Shown here piece after piece: positions 1 through 7,386 of a stretch of 64,000 nt of DNA. The notes below the pieces were generated by a model. That model searched no databases. It was not told where the DNA came from and was given only the letters and a program-made list of their open reading frames with translations. The position numbers and the translations under genes are program-made. Each line of letters starts with the position of its first letter. The stretch's first letter is position 1. The DNA is taken from contig NZ_VFMU01000001.1 in NCBI RefSeq assembly GCF_006715225.1, forward strand, positions 1,674,001-1,738,000. The letters run 5' to 3'. The stretch comes from Arthrobacter sp. SLBN-112 (GTDB lineage Bacteria; Actinomycetota; Actinomycetes; Actinomycetales; Micrococcaceae).

Positions 1-772
1 GCAGGAAGCCCAGCCCCATTGAGGAAGCGATCAGTTCAGCCGCCACCAGGAACAGCCAGGCCTGGGCAAGCGCGAGGCGCAGCCCGGAGAACACTGCAGG
101 AACGACGGCGGGCAGCTGCACGGTGGTCAGCAGGCGGACGCCTTTCAACCCGAAAGCGCGTGCGGCTTCCACCAGGTTGCGGTCCACATGACGCAGCGCC
201 AGGGACACCGTGGTGAACACCGGGAAGAACGCGCCGATGATGATAAGCGTTACCTTGGAGTCCTCGCCGATCTTCATCCACAGGATCAGCAGCGGCACCC
301 AGGCCAGGGACGGCACGGCGCGCAGCGCACCGATGGTGGGCGCCAGCAGGGCATCTGCGAGTTTGGACAGTCCCACGCCGGCACCCAGGACCAGGCCCAG
401 CGCGGCGCCCACCAGGAATCCGAGCAGGACCCGCTGGGTGGAGATGGCAATATGGATGCCCAGTTCGCCGCGTTCCAGGAGTTCGCCGGCAGCGGCCAGC
501 ACCATGGCGGGCGGAGGCAGCTGGACTACCGTGAACAGGCCGCTGGCGGAAGCTGCCTGCCAGGCAACCAGGAGGGCAGCCGGGATGATCAAGCCAAGGG
601 GCAGACGCGCCCAGTTCCTGGTGCGGACTCCGGCGGGAGACCATCCCGTTGCCGGAGCGGGTGCCGGTACGGCACCCGCCTGGGCTGCGTCTGCCGTTGT
701 TGCGGGGGCGGCTGCAGCACGCCCGTCCGCAACACTGTTGCCGGTGGCGGCTGCATTATCTTGATGTCGCAT
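1..772 (-). CDS. ssuC: Sulfonate-type ABC transporter permease (SsuC/TauC family), 3' end cut by window edge
   Basis: Inner-membrane permease of a nitrate/sulfonate/taurine importer; 257 residues are visible before the window edge. Residues 1-50 are an Ala/Pro-rich cytoplasmic extension. Hydrophobic segments follow near 57-75, 112-136, 155-165 and 174-192. The EAA loop (EAARAFG from residue 202, with the typical later Gly and Pro) contacts the ATPase. The ATG overlaps the TGA of the binding-protein gene as TGATG, so translation is probably coupled. The family is clear; the substrate (alkanesulfonate, taurine or similar) is inferred from the operon. Confidence 0.88.
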   Translation of the reverse strand, partial: MRHQDNAAATGNSVADGRAAAAPATTADAAQAGAVPAPAPATGWSPAGVRTRNWARLPLGLIIPAALLVAWQAASASGLFTVVQLPPPAMVLAAAGELLERGELGIHIAISTQRVLLGFLVGAALGLVLGAGVGLSKLADALLAPTIGALRAVPSLAWVPLLILWMKIGEDSKVTLIIIGAFFPVFTTVSLALRHVDRNLVEAARAFGLKGVRLLTTVQLPAVVPAVFSGLRLALAQAWLFLVAAELIASSMGLGFL

Positions 773-1821
773 CAAGAGGCCTTGATGGCTGACGGATCAG
801 CCTTCTTCACCAGCGAGTCGTCGAGAAGGGAGGCCACGGCGTCGTCAATCTGCTTCTGCGTCTTCACGTCACCGGTTTCCACGAAAGTGGGCCCGATCTT
901 CTCCAGTACTTTGCGTTGCGCGTCCCCCGGTGCCGGGTCGACATCCAGGTTGCTGCGCTCCAGCACCACGGTCTTGGCGACGGCGGGGTCCAGCCCGGCG
1001 GCGTCGGCCAGGATCTGCGCGGTCTGGTCCGGGTTCTGCGCTGCCCAGGCGCGGGCCTTCTCATAGGCGTTCACCACTGCCTGGGCCAGTTCAGGCTTGT
1101 TCTTCAAAAACGGTTCAGTGGCGTTGAGGAAGCCGTAGGTGTTGAAGTCCAGGTTGCGGTAGAAGAGCTTGGCCCCCTTCTGCTCAGCGCCTGCCATGAT
1201 CGGATCCAGCCCGGACCAGGCCTGGACGGAGCCGTTTTCCAGGGCAGTGCGGCCGTCGGCGTGCTGCAGGTTCTGGACCGTCACGTCACCGGGCTTCAGC
1301 CCCGCCTGCTCCAGTGCCTGCAGGAGGAAGAAGTAGGGGTCGGTGCCCTTGGTGGCGGCCACGGACTTGCCCTTGAGGTCGGCCACGGACGTGATGTCCG
1401 AGCCTGCGGGTGCCACCAGGGCTGCCCATTCGGGCTGGGAGAAGATGTCGATGGTCTTGATTTCCGACCCGTTGGCGCGGGCCAGCAGGGCGGCGGACCC
1501 GGCTGTGGAACCCACATCGATGGCGCCGGAGCGCAGCGCCTCATTGGCCTTGTTGGACCCGGCGGACTGGACCCAGTTGACGGTCACGCCCTGGTCCTTG
1601 AGGCTTGCCTCCAGCCACCCCTGCTTCTTGATCACCAGGCTCAGGGGGTTGTAGGTGGCGAAGTCGATGTTGAGGGTGCCGCCCTTGCTGCTGCCGGCCG
1701 CGGCTGCGCTGCCGGATGAACCTTCCCCTGCAACGCAGCCCGTGAGTGCCAGGACCGCGGAAGCGGCAAGGGCTGCTGCGCCAAGGACAGAACGGCGGGT
1801 GATGGGCAATGCGTGCGGCAT
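772..1821 (-). CDS. ssuA: Sulfonate-type ABC transporter substrate-binding lipoprotein (SsuA-like)
   Basis: Extracellular solute receptor of the SsuABC/TauABC class, 349 residues. The N-terminus has twin arginines at 9-10 followed by a hydrophobic stretch and the lipobox LTGC with lipidated Cys29, so it is probably a Tat-exported lipoprotein. The mature part begins with an NMT1/SsuA-like fold (NIDFATYNPLSLVIKKQGWL) that is typical of aliphatic sulfonate binders. The ATG at 1821 was chosen because the longer open frame upstream lies inside ssuB in another frame. The ligand cannot be read from sequence. The 157 bp between ssuB and ssuA show no clear terminator. Confidence 0.87.
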   Translation of the reverse strand: MPHALPITRRSVLGAAALAASAVLALTGCVAGEGSSGSAAAAGSSKGGTLNIDFATYNPLSLVIKKQGWLEASLKDQGVTVNWVQSAGSNKANEALRSGAIDVGSTAGSAALLARANGSEIKTIDIFSQPEWAALVAPAGSDITSVADLKGKSVAATKGTDPYFFLLQALEQAGLKPGDVTVQNLQHADGRTALENGSVQAWSGLDPIMAGAEQKGAKLFYRNLDFNTYGFLNATEPFLKNKPELAQAVVNAYEKARAWAAQNPDQTAQILADAAGLDPAVAKTVVLERSNLDVDPAPGDAQRKVLEKIGPTFVETGDVKTQKQIDDAVASLLDDSLVKKADPSAIKAS

Positions 1822-1978
1822 GGGTTTCCTTTGAACGCGGGATGGAACGGTATGAAACAGGGGGGAGGCCAGGCTGCTGCTGCCGGCCTGTAGCGGGGTC
1901 CGACGGCGGCCCGGACCAACAGGGCGGGTTACGGCAATGGGCGGGGAGCCGGCGGCGTGCCTGTCAGCGGCTTGGCCG

Positions 1979-2803
1979 TCAGCTGGAGCGGTGCCCGTCG
2001 ACGCCGAGGGTTTCCAGCAGGGAGGCACGCATGAGGGCAAGTTCGGCTGAGGCGCGCCCGCGGGGACGGCTGCCGGGCACCTCAACGGTCCTGACGATCG
2101 TTGCACCCTCACCGTCCCCATCAGGGCCAAGCACGATGATGCGGTCTGCGAGCTGGAGGGCCTCATCCACGTCGTGGGTGACCAGCAGGACGGTGGTGGG
2201 CTCTGCCCGGTGGATATCCAGGAGCAGGTCCTGCATCTTGATCCGGGTAAGGGCGTCGAGGGCGCCGAAGGGCTCATCGAGCAGCAGGACGCCCGGGTTC
2301 CGGGCCAGCGCCCGCGCCAGTGACGCACGCTGCGCCATGCCGCCCGACACCTCGCGGGGGCGGTGCTTGGCGAAGTTTTCCAGCCCTACGAGTTCCAGCA
2401 GCCGGGCCACCTTGGCTTTGCCCTCCTTTGCACTGCATCCGGCCGGCAGCCCGATGGCCACGTTGGCCTGCAGCGTGTGCCAGGGCAGGAGCCGGGGTTC
2501 CTGGAATGCGAAGGCGCACCGCGGGTCGATGCCGTGCACGGGGGTGTCCTCGATGACGACGGAGCCGGCACTGGGGTGGTCCAGGCCGGCCGTGGCGCGC
2601 AGGAGGGTGGATTTTCCGCAACCGGAGGGCCCCAGGATGGCCAGGACTTCACCGGCTGCAACATCAAAGGTCACATCCCGCAGGACGGTCCGGGCTGCGG
2701 TTCCGCTGCCGAACGTGCGGCGCAGGCCCCGGAAGGACACCGGAAGGGCAGGCGTATGGGCGGAGGTGGCGGCGCCGGGCAGCGGCGACAGGATTGCGGT
2801 CAT
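1979..2803 (-). CDS. ssuB: Sulfonate-type ABC transporter ATP-binding protein (SsuB-like)
   Basis: Cytoplasmic ATPase that drives the importer, 274 residues. Walker A GPSGCGKS is at 58-65, the signature SGGMAQ at 153-158 and Walker B LLLDEP at 173-178, with an H-loop in LLVTHDVDEAL. It is the first gene of ssuB-ssuA-ssuC. The ATG at 2803 is preceded by GGAG about eight bases upstream, and that site can pair with an upstream anti-SD segment next to the S-box riboswitch. SAM-dependent (sulfur or methionine status) control of the operon is therefore likely. Confidence 0.9.
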   Translation of the reverse strand: MTAILSPLPGAATSAHTPALPVSFRGLRRTFGSGTAARTVLRDVTFDVAAGEVLAILGPSGCGKSTLLRATAGLDHPSAGSVVIEDTPVHGIDPRCAFAFQEPRLLPWHTLQANVAIGLPAGCSAKEGKAKVARLLELVGLENFAKHRPREVSGGMAQRASLARALARNPGVLLLDEPFGALDALTRIKMQDLLLDIHRAEPTTVLLVTHDVDEALQLADRIIVLGPDGDGEGATIVRTVEVPGSRPRGRASAELALMRASLLETLGVDGHRSS

Positions 2804-2868
2804 AGGATCACTCCATCGGTCCTGGCAGTAGCACCCTACGGAGCCAGCCTTCGCCGGAGTGGTCAGTT
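2804..2868 (-). promoter_or_regulatory. Putative expression platform that sequesters the ssuB ribosome binding site
   Basis: On the minus strand, GGAGTG at 2814-2809 is the ssuB Shine-Dalgarno region. A perfectly complementary CACTCC lies at 2861-2856, directly after the S-box aptamer. Pairing of the two would block initiation. No U-tract follows, so control is more likely translational than by termination. This is inferred from complementarity only. Confidence 0.5.
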
Positions 2869-2978
2869 CCGGATACCCGTGGCTGGAATCCTTGCTATCA
2901 CCGGCGCTGTTGGGGAGCGTCCGGCGACCAGGGTTGCTGCGGCGTCATCGATCCAAGTCTCTCGGCCGCTCGGGATGG
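2869..2978 (-). ncRNA. S-box (SAM-I class) riboswitch
   Basis: Read on the minus strand, the leader has the S-box core. GAGCGGCCGAGAGACTTGG is followed by GATGACGCCGCAGCAACC (2949-2932), and later comes a GGTG...ATTCCAGCC block (about 2900-2882). A P1 helix can form between CCATCCCG (2978-2971) and CGGGTATCC (2879-2871). S-box aptamers bind S-adenosylmethionine and usually repress sulfur or methionine genes when SAM is plentiful. Boundaries are approximate. It lies downstream of a matching promoter and upstream of ssuB. Confidence 0.82.
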
Positions 2979-2987
2979 TCAAAGACC

Positions 2988-3016
2988 ACTACACAGCAAT
3001 GAATCCCCGAGAGCAA
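2988..3016 (-). promoter_or_regulatory. Putative sigma70-type promoter for the ssuBAC leader
   Basis: On the minus strand TTGCTC (3016-3011) and TGTAGT (2993-2988) are separated by 17 bases, so a transcript would start just before the aptamer. Hexamer matches are moderate. Position relative to the riboswitch is the main support. Confidence 0.45.
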
Positions 3017-3124
3017 ACTATCGCTGAGGCCGCGTAATATTCGTTCACACCTCCTTCCGCCTTTCGTTGTCGTTCTTTTATTCGGTGAACGCCATCACTT
3101 CGCGGGGAAGCGTACTCTGTTGCC

Positions 3125-3550
3125 ATGGGCCACACGAACGATCCTGCAGTCATTGAACGCCTTCTGCGAACCAAGGGCCGCTGGGCGATCGTCGGCCTCA
3201 CCACCAATGAGTGGCGTTCCGCCTACGATGTATCGCTGATGATCCGCGACCGGCTCGGCATGGAGATCATCCCTGTCAACCTGCCCGGCGACCCCGTCCA
3301 CGGCGAAACCGGCTACCGCACCCTCGGTGACATCCCGCCGGAAAAGCAGCCCATCGACGTCGTGGATTGCTTTGTGAACTCGCAGAAGGTGGGCAGCGTG
3401 GTGGACCAGGCCATCGCCGTGGGGGCGAAAGCCGTGTGGCTGCAGCTGGGGGTCATCGATGAGGCGGCCGCGGAACGGGCCAAGGCGGCGGGGCTGGACG
3501 TGGTGGTGAACGCCTGCCCGGCGCAGCTCGCCTGGAAATACAACCTCTAG
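3125..3550 (+). CDS. CoA-binding domain protein (YccU-like)
   Basis: Small cytoplasmic Rossmann-fold protein of 141 residues, the usual size for stand-alone CoA-binding (YccU/COG1832) proteins. The nucleotide-binding start is WAIVGLTTNEWRSAYDVS near residue 21, and the family's KAVWLQLGVIDEAAA segment is near 103. These proteins resemble the succinyl-CoA synthetase alpha N-domain; their role is unknown. Its stop overlaps the stop of the convergent oxygenase gene. It is divergent from the riboswitch-controlled ABC operon, with which it shares no visible function. Confidence 0.85.
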   Translation: MGHTNDPAVIERLLRTKGRWAIVGLTTNEWRSAYDVSLMIRDRLGMEIIPVNLPGDPVHGETGYRTLGDIPPEKQPIDVVDCFVNSQKVGSVVDQAIAVGAKAVWLQLGVIDEAAAERAKAAGLDVVVNACPAQLAWKYNL

Positions 3551-4575
3551 CGCGTCATCAACTCCGGGTAATGCCGCTCGGTGACGTCCGGGTGGGCCCG
3601 CATCCGGCCCTTGAGCATGTTGAGGCCGAAGGATGCCAGGAGAGGGTTGTCCGGATCGTCCGTGATGCCCCGGGCTGCCGCCTTCAGTTGCGGAGCCAGC
3701 GGGACCGGTTCGATGACCGCATCGAGCCTGGGCGACCAGAAGAACGGCACCGAGTAACGGTCGACGCCGGGCGGCGGGGCCTGCACACGGTGGACGGTAG
3801 CGGCAAGATATCCCTCCGTGGCCACTTCCAGCATCTCGCCAAGGTTCACCACCAGTGCCCCCGGGAGTGGTTCCACGGGCAACCACTCGCTGGTGCCGGG
3901 CGGCAGCACTTCGAGGCCACCCACATCGTCCTGCAGCAGGAGGGTCACGAACCCGTAGTCCGCATGGGTGCCCACACCTTGGTTTCCGGCCGCTTCCACC
4001 ACGCCACCCACGTAGTGCACCAGCTTGCCCATCCAGGCCGGGGTATCCCTGAAGGGTTCATCAAAGTAGTCTTCGGGCAGCTGCAGGGAAACCGAGATGG
4101 CCCGCAGCAGCTCCATCCCCACCTCGGACATGAGTTCGGCCCACTCCATGGCTGCCGGCTTCAGCTCCGGGAAAGAGTCATCCGGCCAGAGATTGGGGCC
4201 CTGGAGCAGCCAGTACGGCTGGTCCGCCGGATAGTCCTTGACCGGTTGGCGCTCCGGTGAATAGTCGATCTGCTCGCGGGCGTCCGCCCGGCCCTGGGTC
4301 ACCTCGGTGCCCATGCGCGTGTAGCCGCGGAAGTGCGGGGACAATCGGTTGTCCAGCTTCATCCGCTCCTCCAGCGGCAGGTCGAAGAAGCGCCGGATAA
4401 TGTCCAGGAGTTGTTCTGCCTGACCCGGCCGGCCGCCATAACCCGTGATTTGGAAGAACCCCACATCGTGGGTGGCATGCCGCAACTGCTCGATGAACTC
4501 GGGCCTGAAGGAGCCGTAGGGCTGCCGTGCGGAACTTAAATCCAGAACAGGTATGGTTCCCTGGTCGCGTGACAT
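3547..4575 (-). CDS. 2-oxoglutarate/Fe(II) oxygenase of the isopenicillin N synthase family
   Basis: Non-heme iron dioxygenase, 342 residues. An N-terminal DIOX_N domain (to about 120) includes HDVGFFQITGYG. The C-terminal jelly roll carries the iron triad His204-x-Asp206 (THADYG) and His262, and the 2-oxoglutarate anchor Arg273-x-Ser275 (RYS). The substrate cannot be told; relatives hydroxylate or desaturate small metabolites. It is transcribed divergently from the MmcQ/YjbR gene with only 45 bp between starts. The ATG at 4575 sits behind GAGG at very short spacing, so a short or absent leader is possible. Confidence 0.87.
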   Translation of the reverse strand: MSRDQGTIPVLDLSSARQPYGSFRPEFIEQLRHATHDVGFFQITGYGGRPGQAEQLLDIIRRFFDLPLEERMKLDNRLSPHFRGYTRMGTEVTQGRADAREQIDYSPERQPVKDYPADQPYWLLQGPNLWPDDSFPELKPAAMEWAELMSEVGMELLRAISVSLQLPEDYFDEPFRDTPAWMGKLVHYVGGVVEAAGNQGVGTHADYGFVTLLLQDDVGGLEVLPPGTSEWLPVEPLPGALVVNLGEMLEVATEGYLAATVHRVQAPPPGVDRYSVPFFWSPRLDAVIEPVPLAPQLKAAARGITDDPDNPLLASFGLNMLKGRMRAHPDVTERHYPELMTR

Positions 4576-4620
4576 CCTCGCAGACTAGCACCGCGCAGGT
4601 CCGCTTTATAGGCTTCCCTT

Positions 4621-5034
4621 ATGGACCCAAACGCGCTGCGGAAGATCTGCCTGTCGTTTCCGGGAGCCTATGAGGACTTCCCGTTTGGACCGGAGACTTC
4701 GGTCTTCAAAGTCCGTGCCCACATTGCCGGGGGAGCCCGCCACGAGGCCAAGCTGTTCGCCTTGTCGTCCATGGATGAGCACGATTTTTATGTGAACCTG
4801 AAGTGCGAGCCGGCCCTGGCCGTCCAGCTCCGCGCAGTACACCCGGCGATCACCGGAGCCTGGCACATGAACAAGACGCATTGGAATGGTGTGCGTCTCG
4901 ACGGATCGCTCCCGGACGGGATGATCCGTGACATGGTGGAGGACTCGTACGATCTGGTGGTGTCAGGCTTGAGCCGGAAGCAGCAGGAGCAACTGGGGTG
5001 GGCACGCCTCGAAAGGGCAGGCGGCAATGACTGA
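4621..5034 (+). CDS. MmcQ/YjbR (CyaY-fold, DUF419) family protein
   Basis: Cytoplasmic protein of 137 residues, the full length of the MmcQ/YjbR family. Family features seen are the opening LRKICLSFPGAYEDFPFG, the FALSSMDEHDFYVNLKC strand pair, HMNKTHWNGVRLDGS and DMVEDSYDLVVSGLSRK. The fold resembles a DNA-binding double wing but the function is unknown. It heads a tight run of plus-strand genes, overlapping the next by 8 bp, so the three genes at 4621-5883 are probably co-transcribed. Confidence 0.88.
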   Translation: MDPNALRKICLSFPGAYEDFPFGPETSVFKVRAHIAGGARHEAKLFALSSMDEHDFYVNLKCEPALAVQLRAVHPAITGAWHMNKTHWNGVRLDGSLPDGMIRDMVEDSYDLVVSGLSRKQQEQLGWARLERAGGND

Positions 5035-5569
5035 CGCGGGAAAGCTCAGCTATCCGGGAATCGGCGGCACGGAACACGGCAGCGCCCCGCAGGGGTATGG
5101 CCGCGTCCTGGAGGAAGCGCGCCTTGGCACCGGACTGGACGTCTACCGGCGGGTGGCGGACGGCATCCTCGGCTGGGAACTGCAGCGGCGGGCAGGGCTG
5201 CGTGTCCGCGCCGATTCGCCGAGGGCTGTGCCGGGGGCGCACGTGGTGAGCGGATTCGGCGTCGGCCCCTTCCGCCTGCCCGTGCCCTGCCAAGTGGTGT
5301 GGGCGCGGGAGCCTGCGCCGGAGGGTGTTCCCCAGTCCGCGGGTTTTGGTTACGGGACCCTGCCGGGGCATCCTGCCCTGGGGGAGGAATCCTTCGAGGT
5401 GGAGATCAACAGCCACGGGGAGGTGTGGCTGAGGATCCGTGCCTTCAGCAAGCCTTCCAACTGGTTCTATGCCACCGGCGGCATAATCACCCGTGCGGCG
5501 CAGCGCTACGTTACTTCCCGGTACATTGAAGGGGCACGCAGTCTCGCCGCGGAAGGAACGTCCCAGTGA
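5027..5569 (+). CDS. DUF1990 family protein
   Basis: 180-residue protein of the DUF1990 family, common in actinobacteria and some plants; function unknown. Seen are the family's early YPGIGGTE and YDG-like GYGRVLEEARLGTG block, the WELQRRAGLRV segment, and the C-terminal EVWLRIRAFSKPSNWF with following RYVTSRYIEGARSL. It overlaps the preceding MmcQ/YjbR gene by 8 bp, and the next gene's GTG overlaps its stop. This suggests translational coupling in a three-gene operon. Confidence 0.85.
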   Translation: MTDAGKLSYPGIGGTEHGSAPQGYGRVLEEARLGTGLDVYRRVADGILGWELQRRAGLRVRADSPRAVPGAHVVSGFGVGPFRLPVPCQVVWAREPAPEGVPQSAGFGYGTLPGHPALGEESFEVEINSHGEVWLRIRAFSKPSNWFYATGGIITRAAQRYVTSRYIEGARSLAAEGTSQ

Positions 5570-5883
5570 TCTTTATCGTCGTCAAGTTCAAGGTCAAGCC
5601 TGAATGGTCGGAGCGGTGGCTGGATCTGGTGAGGGACTTCACCAGGGCCACCCGGGAGGAGCCGGGCAACCTGTGGTTCGACTGGTCGCGCAGCGTGGAT
5701 GATCCCAACGAGTTCGTCCTCGTGGAGGCGTTCAAGGACGACGCCGCAGGGGACCACGTCAACAGCGGGCACTTCAAGAAGGCAATGGCGGACATGCCGC
5801 AGGCGCTCGCCGAAACGCCCCGGATCATCAGCCGCCAGCTGGACGGCGAAGGCTGGGACCTGATGGGCGAACTCACCATCTAA
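5566..5883 (+). CDS. Antibiotic biosynthesis monooxygenase (ABM) domain protein
   Basis: 105-residue dimeric ferredoxin-like ABM protein, the usual size for YgiN/LsrG-like putative quinol monooxygenases. It opens with IFIVVKFKVKPEWSERWLDL and has the family's EPGNLWFDWSRSVDDPNEF and FVLVEAFKDDAAGDHVNSGHF, including the conserved His near the end of that block. The GTG start at 5566 overlaps the upstream TGA as GTGA, supporting translational coupling. The substrate is unknown. It is followed after 7 bp by a long palindrome. Confidence 0.86.
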   Translation: MIFIVVKFKVKPEWSERWLDLVRDFTRATREEPGNLWFDWSRSVDDPNEFVLVEAFKDDAAGDHVNSGHFKKAMADMPQALAETPRIISRQLDGEGWDLMGELTI

Positions 5884-5890
5884 CCCCGCC

Positions 5891-5950
5891 ATCGATTGCT
5901 CCGTAATTGCCGTTTTGGTCCTCCTAAACGGCAGGTACGGAGCAATCGAT
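5891..5950. repeat. Long intergenic palindrome A (related to B and C)
   Basis: A 60-bp interrupted inverted repeat. ATCGATTGCTCCGTA (5891-5905) pairs with TACGGAGCAATCGAT (5936-5950). An inner GCCGTTT (5909-5915) pairs with AAACGGC (5926-5932) around a 10-base loop. The outer arms match those of palindrome C almost base for base. It ends 10 bp before the next start codon. No T-run follows the outer arm, so it is not a classical terminator. Confidence 0.9.
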
Positions 5951-5960
5951 AGCATGAAGC

Positions 5961-6254
5961 ATGTGGATTGGGTGGAGTGAGTTCGACATCCTCCTGGGCG
6001 ACGTGCACAGCCTGAAGGAGAAACGCTCTGTGGTGCGGCCCCTCCTGGCTGAGCTCAAACGCCGCTTTGAGATCTCCGTTGCCGAGGTGGGGGACCACAG
6101 CCAGTACCGGCGCACCCAGCTCGGTGTGGGCCTGGTGGCAGCCGACCGCCGGCACCTCGTGGAGGTGCTGGCCGCCGTCGAACGCTTCGTGGCGGGCAGG
6201 CCGGAGATCGAACTGCTCAGCGTCCGCCAGCGCGAGCTGCACAGCGAGGACTAA
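5961..6254 (+). CDS. DUF503 (YlxP-like) family protein
   Basis: 97-residue protein of the DUF503/YlxP family, found in Firmicutes next to rbfA and infB but here isolated. It is recognisable from SEFDILLGDVHSLKEKRSVV, with VVRPLLAELKRRF and the SVAEVGDHSQYRRTQLGVGLVA strand region. The exact biochemical role is unknown; a link to ribosome or RNA functions is assumed from its usual context. The start is odd because palindrome A ends 10 bp upstream and no strong Shine-Dalgarno is visible, so a leaderless or structured start is possible. Palindrome B begins 2 bp after its stop. Confidence 0.85.
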   Translation: MWIGWSEFDILLGDVHSLKEKRSVVRPLLAELKRRFEISVAEVGDHSQYRRTQLGVGLVAADRRHLVEVLAAVERFVAGRPEIELLSVRQRELHSED

Positions 6255-6255
6255 A

Positions 6256-6323
6256 CCTCATCGACTGCTGAGCAAGTGTCGTTTTCACGCCCCAAAACGA
6301 CATCTGCTCAGCAATCGATGAGG
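6256..6323. repeat. Long intergenic palindrome B, directly upstream of the nuclease-like gene
   Basis: A 68-bp near-perfect palindrome in three blocks. CCTCATCGA pairs with TCGATGAGG, TGCTGAGCA with TGCTCAGCA, and TGTCGTTTT with AAAACGACA, around the loop CACGCCCC. It shares the ATCGA and AGCAATCGATG ends and the GTCGTTTT centre with palindromes A and C. It ends 1 bp before the GTG of the gene at 6325. Confidence 0.9.
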
Positions 6324-6324
6324 G

Positions 6325-7314
6325 GTGTGGATAACTTCTGCGGTCTTTGCCCGATTTTGGTCTTATGGACCGATAAAGACCCCACGCTCATTACCGGAGG
6401 AACTCCCCGGCCGCCCCTTCACCGTTGCTGACGCTACTTTCGCGGGCCTGTCGCCACGGCGTTGGCGGCACGGTTCCTTGGAGGGCTTCGGCCGGGGCAT
6501 CAGGATGGAAGGCGCGACAGCGGCACTCCCCTTAAGCGTGCGGGTCCGGCCTTTTATCGAAGTCAACGAGCGATGTGCCGCATCGCATTTCACCGCGGCG
6601 GAGCTCAATGGCCTGCCCCAGCGCCGGCAGAACGAAGGCCTCGAGGTCTACCACCTCATCCGGCCCGAAGGCGCAGCGCATCTTGCGCGCCCGTACGTGA
6701 TCGTCCACCGGATGAAGCTCTTCGAGGACGAGGTGCTGTTGGTGGACGGACTTCCCGTCACCACCCCGGAGCGCACCTGGCTGGATATGGCGGAAATACT
6801 GTCTGTGGATGAAATCGTGGCCATGGGGGACAGCTGTGTCCGCGTGCCCAGGCCGGAGCTCGAGGGCCGGGACATGCCGCTCTGCTCCATCGCTGATCTT
6901 CAGCGGGTGATTGAGCGGCACAAAGGCAAGCGGGGGCTCCGCAAGGCCAAAGAGGCCATAGAGCTCGTCCGGGTGGGAGCCGATTCGCCGCAGGAGACGT
7001 TGCTGCGGCTCGCCTTGGTTCGGGCGGGCCTGCCCGAACCGGAACTGAACGTGCCCATCATTTCTGGGAATGGGGTACGCCATCATGAGCCGGACCTGAG
7101 CTACCGGAAGTACCGGATCGGCATCGAGTACGAAGGGGAGCACCACGGCGAAGAGGGGCAGATCGCCCGGGACATCGACCGGTCGGAGCGCTACGCCGCG
7201 CTGGGATGGACTGAAGTCCGGATCTCGAAGCGCCACATGCTCAACGACGCCAAGCCCGCCGTCGTCAAAATCCGGACGGCTTTGATTCAGGCAGGGTGGC
7301 GAAAAGGCCGTTAA
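6325..7314 (+). CDS. AbiEi-like/DUF559 (Vsr-type endonuclease fold) protein, flanked by palindromes
   Basis: 329-residue protein of an actinobacterial family. It has an N-terminal winged-helix AbiEi-like part (about 24-60, LPGRPFTVADATFAGLSPRR), a middle domain, and a C-terminal DUF559/PD-(D/E)xK-like nuclease domain. Conserved residues seen are Glu224 (SPQETLLR), Asp257 (EPDLSY), Glu268 and Glu270 (EYEGEHH) and His273, then GWTEVRISKRHML. No AbiEii toxin partner is adjacent. GTG 6325 is the only sensible start in frame. Palindrome B ends 1 bp before it and palindrome C starts 1 bp after its stop. Function is unknown. A second family member lies at 53231-54169. Confidence 0.75.
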   Translation: MWITSAVFARFWSYGPIKTPRSLPEELPGRPFTVADATFAGLSPRRWRHGSLEGFGRGIRMEGATAALPLSVRVRPFIEVNERCAASHFTAAELNGLPQRRQNEGLEVYHLIRPEGAAHLARPYVIVHRMKLFEDEVLLVDGLPVTTPERTWLDMAEILSVDEIVAMGDSCVRVPRPELEGRDMPLCSIADLQRVIERHKGKRGLRKAKEAIELVRVGADSPQETLLRLALVRAGLPEPELNVPIISGNGVRHHEPDLSYRKYRIGIEYEGEHHGEEGQIARDIDRSERYAALGWTEVRISKRHMLNDAKPAVVKIRTALIQAGWRKGR

Positions 7315-7315
7315 C

Positions 7316-7377
7316 CATCGAATGCTCCGTAGTTGTCGTTCTGAGGGTTCAAAACGACAACTACGGAGCAATCGATG
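7316..7377. repeat. Long intergenic palindrome C between convergent genes
   Basis: A 62-bp palindrome. CATCGAATGCTCCGTAGTTG pairs with CAACTACGGAGCAATCGATG, broken by one mismatch, and GTCGTT pairs with AACGAC near a 10-base loop. It lies between the end of the nuclease-like gene and the end of purL, so it could act as a two-way terminator. Its arms nearly match palindrome A, 1.4 kb away. Confidence 0.9.
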
Positions 7378-7386
7378 AGGGCTAAA

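Noticed and set aside
188..1719. Long plus-strand frames at the left end
   Set aside because: They are shadows of the minus-strand ssuC and ssuA genes, whose products have clear transporter features.
6325..7314. Complete AbiE type IV toxin-antitoxin system
   Set aside because: Only an AbiEi-like helix domain is seen, fused to a DUF559 domain. No nucleotidyltransferase toxin (AbiEii) gene lies next to it, and the same is true at 53231-54169.
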